Shown: one piece after another, positions 1 to 11,849 of the stretch
How the letters are laid out: every line of letters starts with the position of its first letter
Position numbering within the stretch: position 1 is the stretch's first letter
From: Atherinomorus stipes
Taxonomy: Eukaryota; Chordata; Actinopteri; Atheriniformes; Atherinidae
Length of the DNA stretch: 64,000 nucleotides
Reading direction: 5' to 3'
Assembly (NCBI GenBank): GCA_023101725.1
Contig: JALJCO010007127.1
Location: forward strand, 434,001 to 498,000
The notes under the pieces: generated by a model
The model's database searches: none
What the model saw: only the letters and a program-made list of their open reading frames with translations
What the model was told of the DNA's origin: nothing
Program-made: the position numbers and the translations under genes

Positions 1-204
1 TACTGCTGTTTCTCCACCCACAATGCATCGTCGCAGCGGGCACGTCCCTGCCTGTTTGTACTTCGTTGGTGCTTAGAGACCATTACCACACTGAATAAAA
101 GGTGTACATGCTAATCTTTCGTTTTGAGCCGTAATGATGTTGAAACACTGAAGAATAGATGCATTCTCCAGTTTTATAGTCAGAAGCGGGACGGATCTTG
201 CACC
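1..204 (+). promoter_or_regulatory. rbm33: rbm33 5' UTR / promoter-proximal sequence
   Basis: This sequence precedes the first rbm33 codon and contains no repeat that I recognise. It is moderately GC-rich near the start of the window and should hold the 5' UTR and part of the promoter. The transcription start cannot be placed, because the window may begin inside the promoter and no clear TATA or initiator element stands out. The start codon context is CACCATGT, which is a reasonable Kozak context (C at -3, T at +4). Confidence 0.5.
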
Positions 205-223
205 ATGTCAGCCAACTCACAGG
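205..223 (+). CDS. rbm33: rbm33 coding exon 1
   Basis: This exon encodes MSANSQ plus the first base of the next codon. The donor is AGG|GTGAGT. The ATG is chosen because it is the only start whose frame joins exon 2 (acceptor TTGCAG) to give MSANSQDFDFEYDKPG, matching the family N-terminus. Confidence 0.8.
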
Positions 224-3200
224 GTGAGTAGCGTGGTTTTATCGGCACTGCTAAGTTAGCTTTGAGCTAAATCGAGTTGCCGTTGCTAGCTCCTATCAGC
301 AGCGGTTTGAGCGGTGCAAGCTCGGTAGGCCGCACTCTGGACCTGAGCTAACATTTGCTACGTTAACGTCGCAACAATGAAAACCTAAATATGTAATCGT
401 TTGTAAACTGCAAACAGAAAAAATACTGAGTAGACAATATAACCTAAGACATATTATAAACGTGTAGGGGCTGAGAGTCTGAAGCATCAAACCTCCAGGC
501 TAGCTAAGACGAAGGTTAGCACGTAAGCCATCCAATAAATTGGCTAACCAGATAGGATGGGTGGAGGAAAAAATAAATAACACTCAAAAAAATCGAACAA
601 TGATTAATTTGCTTTAACGTATGGTCCCCGGTTGCCTTCATAACTCTGTTATTGAATTTTGTCTTTCTGAGTGAATAATTACTCGATTGTGCCTAGCATT
701 TGTTTTCATAGTGTAGCCCACAACAGTGCTTGTAATGTACCAGCTTGCTAACTTCGATTACACAATGTAGTATTTTAATAGAGAATGCTATTTCAAAACG
801 TGTGATGGAGGTGCAGCACACTTGACGTTATCAAACCAAGCGAAACAGTATATTTATGGCAGGGTTCGTGCTGATCTTAAAAGTGCGTGTGTGTGTGTTT
901 GTGTGTGTGAGAGAGAGAGAGAGAGAGAGCTTGAGGGCACAATGACGCAGTTATCGCAAAGTTTGCTTTGTTTTTGTGTCTGTGTTTTGTTTTTTGCATG
1001 GGGGTTGTTTTGGATTATCAGTAGGTTGTAGAGGTAATATGCAAGTCAAGCTGGTGATGTGATGAGTGCTCGTTAAAATCACACCCCCAGCCTGTGCGCA
1101 AAGATTGCATCACTGAGGTACAGGATAGAAATACAATTTTATTATCTCACAAGCTAACCTTTCTGATGAGTTACAGCTGTGAGTCCTTACTGGTTTCAAA
1201 GCACATATGTTATATGTAATTTAAAAGGTATACTGTGTAACATTTGATCCAAATATTCTAATATATTCTATTACAATATTATTACTATTAATGTAAGTGA
1301 TAATAGATGACCTTGGGGTCAATATACAGCACTTAATGTATGTTGGTGCTCCATTGGGCCTGCTCTATTCAAAAACCAAACACTGTAACTTTGCAGGAGC
1401 GGATCCGTCTTTAATTGGATCATGTAACCTGGAGTGCTTTGATTTGTTACTTGATAATTTCAAATCAGCTGGTCAAAGTGGTCTGTGAACGCGATTCCAA
1501 AACCCTGACAGGGACTGTTTAATTTTGTGACAGTTGTGTGGCAGGTTTGAAGTTACAGGTTTAGTGCAGTGTTTCCCTTACATAGGCCTTGCTGTGGTGC
1601 TGTGCTATGGCTGAATTTACAGCACCCCACCAACAAAATGCCGACAATAACATTGTTTTATGGGGACAGCATTGCCAGATATCTGCCATGCACCTGAAAG
1701 TAGTATGCTGAGAGCGGCGCAGACAAGGTACTGAAAACTTGAGATCATCTGACAAGCTTCTTACTTAGGGAGCAGAGTCTGGAGAGACAAAAGGTAGCTG
1801 CTGAAAGTTGCTTTGAATTTCACATGTTGACGCAAATGTGATGCTAACACTACATAGCCTGTTGAAGTTGACACTGCTTAGCTTAAACTGTGCAGGCTAT
1901 CATCCATGGGGAGTGTGTTGATGACATGATGAGGGTGGGGGAGAGGGGTAGGGCTGGACGATTATGGAAAAAATTATAATCACGATTATTTTGACTGATA
2001 TTGAAATCACGATTAATATACACGATTATTCATTGATTTTATAAAAAGTGTTTATCGAACCACATAACTCAACTTGAAATATGACTTTTAAAAAAATTGA
2101 ACCGAAAATAAATTAGAAACAAGTAAAGGAGTAAAATAAGAATACTATTCAATATAATAATAGCAATAAAAAATGAATACTAAGTCTACATACATTCCTT
2201 TTCTACACTCCCTGCAGTTTGCTTCCTATAACTCCACCAGTCTGTTCACTTCAGAATTAATTGTTTTTCTTCGATTACAGTGTTTTTGTGATTGTGAAAA
2301 GGCAAAATTGAAATCATGATTAAAATTCGATTAATTGTCCAGCCCTAGAGAGGGGGTATTTTTGAGTCAGACATTCTGGATGAGATGGTTTCCAAGATGA
2401 GGTAGACTCAGTTTTAATTTAAAAGTTGAGTCCGGAGTCCCTCCAGCATTTCTGTTTACAAACAACAGTACTCAAACTGAGTGCCCCTCCCTCTCAGGCT
2501 AATGGCGGCCTCGTTCTTCAGCCTATTCAGCTTCAATCCTTTCCTTCAGAGCTCAGAAGTGGGTAAAGCCAAACCAGTATTAACTAGGGCTGAACGAAAT
2601 GAACAAAATTTCATATCTCGATATTCATGCCAGACATCTCAATATTGATACGATACGATATGACCACAGGTTCGTTGAAAACCAAGCACTTTTGTGGAAA
2701 GTGCAGGTTTTTTTTTGTGATTTCCAGAGCTTTACATGCAGGACAAACGCAGGGGAAATCTATGTCTTTTAGATATTTGCTTTCTCGATATTAATATCTT
2801 GAATGTTCATATCTCAATATAGATACGATAACGGTATATCTTTCAGCCCTAGTATTAACCCTGGTTTTCCAAAGTGCATTATCTAAAGTAGGGGTGAAAC
2901 AATTGATCGAATTAACTTAAATTATTCAAATTATTCTATAAGAAAAAATGATAGACCAATATTTTAGTAATCAATGCTTCGTTTAACTTTTTAAAGTCCC
3001 GCTTCACGCATTGCTTCCGGTCTGTATAAACTGCTTCCGGTTAGGATACACAAGCGCGCCTCGTTGCTATGTTGCTATGTTGCTGCGTGCTGCGTCATGT
3101 GCCCAGCAGTAGCAGCTGGCTGAGAGCTCAGTTGAGGATGAATAATTTCTGCCAATTAATACACGTACAGCACAATACTTACAAAGACTTAAGTTTTCCG

Positions 3201-6200
3201 AGGCTCACATGTGTAGAACATATTTGGCGCACACATGATTTGTTTCCTCGCTGGCTTCTCTGATAACTCGCCCACAACATTGTCGGAGGAAAAACAAAAA
3301 AGATCCTCATTAAGATGTGAGCACTCGCTCGCATAACTGAGCATACGTTTTAAAAAAGAGCTTTTTAAGAAGATGTGTCACACTGATTAGATCTGAACTC
3401 GAAACATTTTAATTTTTGTTTTGTGTGTTTGTTTTTTTAGCATGAAATAACTTACTTTTAGTAACTATCAACTTATTTATTCCCTTTTTTTTATGTAAAT
3501 AATTCACACCAGGGCTCCAGACTAATTTTCAGCACTGGTTGCACTGGTGCGCCTAACTTTGTAATTTGGGTGCACCAGCAAAAAGTTTAGGTGCACCACA
3601 ATGTTTCCTGCATCGCTGTATGCAGCTCATTTTAATCCAGTTTCAGGATTTTCTTTTAATCATTTTACATAGACAGTGATGGGTATTGAAGTTATTATGA
3701 ATGATAATGAGGTTTAGAAAACTGTTTTAATGTTAGTAGAAAAAACATTTTTAGGGGGAAGCTTCACTGAACTTCATGAATCTAAACATTTCAAACTGAA
3801 ATGTTTTGAGGCTGTGAAGCTTCAGTATGAGCATATCGATACCCTGGAGTTGCTACTTCGATACCAGCCAGACAAAATATCTGAATCGATACTTTTTTGA
3901 GTATTGCAATACCACTGTACAGATACAAAATATGCATTTGTTTCCACATCTGAGAGTTTTAGAAATGAATTTATGTGAAAGCAACCAGATTCTGGCTTCT
4001 GTGTCACATGATAGTGGTAGCCTATCAGATGTCATGATGATGCTGCTACTGTTAGTGATAATGATGATGTTTTGGTATCTTTCAGTACTTTAATGCAGGT
4101 TGTTGCACATTATGTTTTGGTAGATTTATGATATTAATATTGCATTTGATATTTGAACATTTTCCACTGAAAACATTTAAATAATCTTAACCTGTGCTTA
4201 AGTTACTTGATAACTAAAATAAGTTTTTAATCTTATTTTTTGTTTAATTTCTTCATCAATATAATGTATTATTGTTTCTCAAGTTTTACTTATATCTAAT
4301 ATTGCCCTTGGATTCAAGATATTAATGCAAACTGCAATCTTGAGTTTTTTTTTTTTTAAAGGGATCAAAAGTGTCAGTATCGGTATTGGTATCAATGAAA
4401 AAGTACCATAAGCTACTGGTATCGTATCGACATGAAAAATTTCTGTATCGCCCATCCCTAGCTTCTCTTTCAAATCCTAGAGCTCATTAGAGTTGTTTTC
4501 TTTGTCATTATTATTATTAAATAACCTCTAGAACATATTAGATAATAGAACAAATAAAGAAATGTATCTGACTCAATGAAGGAGGGACCAGATCCAGATT
4601 TGACCGGCAGATAACCGTGGAAATGGGTCAGGTTTGGTAATCATCAAAACAGATTCAGATGGGTGCGGGTCGGTAGCCTAAACCTGGACCTGCAGCAGGA
4701 CTTTGGAGGTAAGGTGATGTCATACAGACGGAGGTTGGAGCATCACAGCGCATCCACGCTCATCCTGCTTTCTGCTTCATGTCGCTCAGACAAAACTCTT
4801 CAATTCATGAAGATAGTTGATGACAACCACATATGAGCAGAACGCACCATATTCCACGTTTTACAACTGATTGTTTCCGCGGGTCTCGTCGGTGTCGTTC
4901 TGCAGCACAGTCTAATGTGGACTGGCTGGTCTTATTTCAAACTAAAGCGCATCGCGGCGTTCACGTGTTGAGGGTGGATCAAAGCCAGTTTGAGATGAAG
5001 ACTTGCCCTTTCTGTGGGCTTTTATTGGAGGTATTCTCTGAGCTCCGTTAGGAGAGAAATAAACACAGAAAAGACACATTTAGAGAAAATCGTTCACCTG
5101 CAATGTTAGGCGCATCGGTGCAACCAAGAAAAAAAGTTAGGCGCACTGAGCAACTTTTTGGTCAAATATGCGACTAAAATGGTTGCAGTCTGGAGCCCTG
5201 CACACCATGAATATCTGGTTCTAGGGCTGAAACAATCTAATTATTCAAATTAATCGATTAGAAAAAGTAATCGATTAATATTTTAGTAATCGATGCTTCG
5301 TTTAACTTTTAAAGCCCTGCTTCATGCATTGCTTCTGGTCTGTATAAACTCTTTCCAGACACTCCCTACTAGTAGGTGGCAGTAATGCACCTACTCGTTG
5401 CGCGTCAACCACAGTCTTTGGTGCCAATTTGGACTCATTATTACTCCACTGCATCTCAGTCAGATCTTTAAAAACATAGAGCTCATCCGATTAATTGATT
5501 AATCGATCGACAGGGGTAGATTAATCCACTATTCAAATAACCTCCTCCTTGAGAGTTCAGACAACTAGCATTTCTGTCGTGTTGTTTTCTTCTGGTAGGG
5601 AGTGTGCGCGCACCTGCGTGTGCACACTTGTTTACAGGAAGGCAAAAGCAGCGCATTACCTTAAAGCTTGTTCCATCCTTGGTGAGAAGCGAGAACTTTC
5701 TTCTTGTGTTCTGTTCATATGAGCAGCGCATTCTTCTAATGGGGCTATGAAAAGTATTGAGTGATCAGTTGGACATTTGAGGCGGGCGGGGTTAACGCTG
5801 ACATGGTTAAGCTCAGGATATGCAGCCCATAACTGATAGCAGGAATCTGCAACGTCTGCACTGTTGATTTTATACAAAGTTATAACTTCAACGCACATCA
5901 GAAACAGCTGCTTGTTAAAGTGAAAAGAAATTGTAAAAATGAATTTGCACAAATAAAGTTGTGCAAAGTACTTTCAAGTACTTTGTCTTGTTTCAATCAT
6001 ATCGCCAGTTATATCGTTATCTCAAATTTGATAATTTATATCATGATAAATATTTTTGGCCATTTTGCCCTGCCCTGATGATAAAATATTACTTTCTGGT
6101 AGGGCTGAACGATATGGACAAAATTTCATATCTTGATATTCATGCCAGACATCTCAATATCGATACGATACGATATGACTACGGGTTTGTTGAAAACCAA

Positions 6201-9200
6201 GCACTTTGGTGGAAAGTGCAGTTTTGTTTGTGACTTCCAGAGTTTTATATGCAGGACAAGCGCAGGAGAAATCTATATCTTTTATATAGTTGCTTTTGCA
6301 ATATTAATATCTTGAATGTCCATATCTCGATATAGATACGATAACGATATATCTTTCAGCCCTACTTTCTAGCTCAGTCCATTGATTCCAGTCCTCTCCC
6401 CTCTCTCTCTGCCTGTCTGTCTGCACCGCTCACTGATCAGCTGCACAGTTAGTTTAATTAATGTTGTCTGCAGCAGTAAAAAGTTATAAAAACAAGGCAA
6501 AAAAATTGCAGATTAAGATATTTTTTCAAATATCATTGTCATTCTTTACATCTGGCAAAACCATGGTACGTAAATTAACACAATTATCATCATGATTAAG
6601 TCATGTATTAATACCATGTTATACAAAGAAAAGGTGGCGCTACCTATTTTGTGGTGACGCTACCAACTGAAAAGGTAGGTGGCACCGGTGCTACATGTGA
6701 AAAGTTAGTCTGGAACCTTGCACTAAGTAATGGCAAACAAAGGTTAACCAACAGGCTTTAGTTTTTTTTCTTTGATGTCTCCTTGTTGCTCTTTTTTGCC
6801 AAGGAGATGAGGTAGAGCAGGAGCCCCACTGCGCTCTGAGTAGACTGAATTGTTTGGCGGATGAACACCACACTCGGTACCTCTGGTACCATGAAAATAC
6901 AGGTACTGACAGTACAACAGTAATGCTGGTACCGACTCGGTACCAAAGTACTGAGTACCGTGACAATACTAGTAAAAACACCTAAAACCACGCACAGGGC
7001 CTGAAATTCACTGTGGAATTGCGGGAATCACGCATAATATCAAATCCCGCAAACCTCGCTCCTATAATGCAGGAAATTCCCGCTTACAGTTGCAGCAATG
7101 CAATGTTCAGTAAACGTTCGCATTGAAGCCATAAAATAACGTCGAATAAAGGGCTCGACACACTTGAGATGTTGCTCCTCCTCCATTTCCTATAGTCTCA
7201 GCACGTCTTCCGTCTGAAACGTTGCAGGTAACGTAAAACTCCCATTGACTGTAATGTTAGAGATAATTCATAAAGTATTGTGCTATGTCATATTAACCTT
7301 TAGTCTTTAGTTTATTTTGAACATGTTGAAAAGGAAAGCAGCAGCATCTTCTGTCAGTGTGTACTGCTGTGTACTGCTCTGTAAATTATAACAAAATATC
7401 TGACAAATGAAACGAAACACACATGCATACACACGCACAAACATATACATACTTATTTACACACAATTTAAATTCAACATTTTCAATGATTTTTTCCATA
7501 ATTGAGCAGCCCTAGAATAATAATTAATCATGATATTGAAATGATCACAAATCCTTTTATGATCTGTCACATTCTGTTTCTAGATTTTTTTGGGGGGGGG
7601 GGACCAAGATGAATGATGATACTACGCCAAATGTGCTAATTCACCTTATTTTGGGGACTTGCAAGGGTGGTGCCTTTAGATTTCTGGTTGCTATTCACAT
7701 CCATAGCAATCCATAGTGATTTCCACCAGCGTGTCACTGACATAAAACAGTTCTTTAACCAGACTACGACTATTTCTGCTGTTAGAAGGTTTCATAACAA
7801 TTGGAGAAAGAGGTGCAAGATCCTACAACACATTTGTATCGACCACGGTCAAAAACAGACCAAATGTTGTGGGCTGCTGTTTGGGTTGAAATAAAATTAA
7901 ATGAAAAATACTTTATTCATCCCAGAAGGGAAATTCAGTTTTTGCTGTCTCCCTGTAACTAGGGATGGGTGCCGTTCACATTTGAATCGATACGGTACCA
8001 ACTTCCGGTACCTGCGAATTGGTACCGGTACCAAACGGTACCAGTTTTCGGTACCAGTTTTCGGTACCAGTTTTCGGTACTTTTGTGTTTGTTTATATGC
8101 CAATACCAGATTTATTTGTCATTCTCAGCATATAATTTTTAACTAATATATTAAAGTATAGTCCAGCTGTTTATATTCTATATGGTGTTGGAGTGTCTGG
8201 TACACAAAGAGAAACTTAATGACGGAATAATTTAATAAGAAAAAGATGGAATGTTCTCCGACACTAAACTGATTCTGTCGCAGCATTTTTGCGCAGGTAG
8301 GATGGAGGCTGTGAGCCTCCTGCTGCAATGATCAAGCCCAGTTTACTAACTTGGTGCAAACAGTTTTTGCTGTGCTGATTAAACCATACAAGCTTCTTCA
8401 GAGAGACGCAGACTCAATGTCAGATTTAAGTGTTGTGACTGGTGCAGTCTCGTGCGGAAACTCCGCTGTGATGGGGAGTTTAATAAGATGTGGGATGCGA
8501 AGGAGGGAGGGAGAGACATGACCTGCACGTGGGCCCTGAACTGGTTTACTGTGTTGGTCGATGGCAAACTCAGTAAGTACTTGCATAACTCAGCATAACA
8601 GACCAGTATCAGAGCAATTACTAATGCTGGTATGGCATCTGGATCGGGACATCCCTGGTTTGTTTTATTTAAAATATTTTATATCATTATGGGAAAAGAG
8701 GCACTTTTTGATGTATATTTGAATAGGAAATGTAATGATTTAAAAGCTGGAAAAAAAACCAATTTGGAAATCCCACAAGTCCTGCCCCCTCGACATGTCT
8801 ACACTGCTTTTTTTTGTTAAAGGGAGCATGTGTTGATTGTCGGTCGTTTTCTCGACAAAAAGTCCCATCCCTAGTAGGTAGGGCTCTAATGATATGTGTG
8901 TTTGTGTCGAAACGTTCCGTACACTCCTCGGTTCAGCACGACCCAGTACCGAACTGTTGGGATCAGAATTTGTTTATTTAGCTCTTTATTGTTTCATTGA
9001 GTTTTTGCGTTCCAACGGGCATAATTGAGTGAGGGACCATTTAATCTTTGCCTCCAGCTGGTGCAGTGTGCTTACCATCCTGTTTATAACAACTCCTAAC
9101 AACATGGCATGTAAGCTAGTTTAGCTAGAAAGCACCCCATTAAGCCTCAAGTCCCTGTCTGGGAGCACCTCGGTTTTTGACTGTTTAGACCACTGGTATC

Positions 9201-11784
9201 CAAAGTCGGTCCTCAAGGGCCACTGTCCTGACGGTTTTCCATGCCTCCTTCTTGCACCAGCCCAGCTGACTCAGATTAAATGAATCTAAAAGCCTATGAA
9301 TTTGAGTCAGGTGTGTGTTGGAGAAGGAAAACCTGCAGGATTGTGGCCCTCAAGGACTGAAGTTGGACACCCCTGGTTTAGACGAAGACGGAGGAGGAAA
9401 AAAAAAAAAAAGGCAGAGAAAACAAAAGCAGCGTTCTGACTCGGTCGTGTATGTACTCAGAAACACTTCCAATATAACGCATCTAAAGCGACATCATGCA
9501 AGTTTGAATGTTACTAGTATGACTAGAAAACGAACTAATTTAGCACAAACAAGTGTAAAAACAGCAGTATGTTACTTATTTATGCTTTTTTTTTATTCGG
9601 GCAATCTGACCAGAAGCGGAACCTGCTGTGATGTTTACTTTTATGATTAGGATGAGTGAAATGAAAGGGGAGTTGCTTCTGTTAAATGCTGCTCTTAAAA
9701 CTCAAATGGTGAGGTGAATGCACTTTTTTTCTTTTTTTTTTTTTAGACAATTTCATTGAAAAGTGTAAAAAAATGGTAAATCAACTGTACTTATATAGCG
9801 CTTTTCCAGTCGTACTGACCACTCAAAGCGCTTTACACTACGTCACATTCACCCAGTCACACACACAATCATACACAAATTCATACCCCGAAAGACACAT
9901 CGGGAGGCAACTTGGGGTTCTGTGTCTTGCCCAAGGACACTTCGGCATGTAATCTGGGAAAGCCTGGAATCGATCCTCCGACCCTCCGGTTGAAGGATGA
10001 CTGCTCTTCCATCTGAGCTACAGCCAAACCAAACAGCAGGATTTTATTTTAAAATATTTTATTTATTTATTTATTTTTTTCTCATTCAAACAATATGAAA
10101 TACAAACAGTTTTGATGTTAAATTTTAGTGAACTTGTTAATAAAACATATTTGTATTTTTTCCATTGCTGTACCGAAAAAAAATACAACAAACGTGACTT
10201 GTGTACCGAGGTACGTACTGGACCATGATTTTTGTGTACCCTTACAGCCCTACTCGTAGGTACCAATAAAAGAACCAGTTTTGGTACCCATCCCTACCTG
10301 TATGGAGAAACCAGTCGAATACTTTGCTCAGGTGGGATGTTGGCCCATTCTTCCACACAAACTGCCTTTAAATCTTCAAGGTTCCAGAGATCTCCTCTGT
10401 GAACTCGGATCTTCAGTTCTTTCCAATGATTTTTAATTGGATCCAAGTGGGGTGATTGACTGGGCCGTTCTAGCGGCTTTATTTTCTGACGCCCCCAATG
10501 GTGCTCACTATAACTTTCAGAAGTTTAGAAATGCACCTGGGACCAATCCCTTCAGTGTGTTTTGTAATAATAAGGTTGCATAGGTCTTTAGACAGCTCTT
10601 TGCTTTTTACCCATTATGGAATCCTTCTTGTCTGACACCTTTCTGATGAGAAAGATTGGCCGCAATGATTAGTCGATTAATCGACATATTGTGACTATCA
10701 AAATAGTTGGTGACTAATTCAATTTCATAATCAACTAATTGTTTATTGTTTATAAGCTTTGTTGTTCCTCTCAAAATTGCCACTGTACCTTCCACTGCCT
10801 TGTCTGCTTTCTGTCTGGTCAGCTTTTCTTGAGTAGTTTATTGACAAATAAACACACAGACTACCAGTCAAAAGTTTGAACATGTTTTTCTATTAGATTC
10901 AGTAAAAAAATGTCCAAACTTTTGACTGGTACTGTAAATATGCTGCAATTTTTGCATGATCCGATTAGTCGACTAATCTGCAAAATAATCAGTGACTAAT
11001 CGATTATCAAAATTATCGTTTGTGACAGCCCTAGTTTTATTTTTTGTTTTGTTTGTTTCTCAAGGGGAAGAAAATCCAGGTGGTTCTAGGATACAATGCA
11101 CATATCCTATTAGTTTTGTTTAAACAACTGTCATTAATTTTGGCTTGTTATACATAACACAAATTGAGGTATTTTTCTAATTTTGCACAAGGAATGAATA
11201 TTACATAATTTATTTTTCAGCTTTAATATCTGTATCGATATTGGTTATCGGCCACATGAGTTTTAAAATATCGATATATTGGATATCGGCCAAAATTCCA
11301 ATATTGTGCGTCCCTAATTACCTTTTAAAAGTAACTTCCCCAGCACTGATCATTGAAATTATAAAATATTGTGTCAGGATCAAACTTGTGATCCCCATCT
11401 TTGACATTCATGATAACGACACCCTTGCTGCTTCTTTTTCTATTTGCTACTCACTGAAGGGACTACAGTCTAATCTGCATTGTCTATGTGGTAACCTTGT
11501 CTCTCCCTGGGCTTAGAGTGCACTGGTGTGTATATTATTTATTACAGATGCATGAGCTGTTCCTTCTCTCAGTCTGCAGCAGGAGCAACCATAGTTACTT
11601 TATTTTTCTCAGTGTTTTCTTGACGAAAAATTGCTCAAGGGGTCTGAAGAGGTATTAAATGTTTGAACAAAAACCCAAAGGCACCAGCACAGTGATAAAC
11701 AAAAGACCTTATTCATACAACACTTCCATGCAGAAGAAGCAGTATAACCCGACAAGTCTTCTTTCCGCAAATGATCGAGTGTTG

Positions 11785-11849
<65 letters not shown>

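Larger units (their letters stand above)
8879..10252. mobile_element. hAT-like element nested in 7960-10296, about 1.37 kb
   Basis: It begins TAGGGCTCTAATGATA and ends TTACAGCCCTA. The flanks are CTAGTAGG (8871-8878) and CTCGTAGG (10253-10260), a 7 of 8 match. It carries two later insertions: a 185-bp MITE at 9191-9375 and a tRNA-derived repeat at 9776-10024. No transposase frame is intact. Confidence 0.75.
7960..10296. mobile_element. Outer DNA-transposon-like element, TAGGGATGGGT ends, with nested insertions
   Basis: The left end TAGGGATGGGTGCC and right end GGTACCCATCCCTA are inverted repeats. The flanks CCTGTAAC (7952-7959) and CCTGTATG (10297-10304) agree at 6 of 8 positions. It contains the element at 8879-10252. 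Another CCCATCCCTAG lies at about 8864-8874, so an alternative pairing of ends is possible. Confidence 0.6.

Noticed and set aside
9955..10024. Functional tRNA gene
   Set aside because: A and B boxes are present, but stems are poor and the sequence continues into a common SINE-like body.
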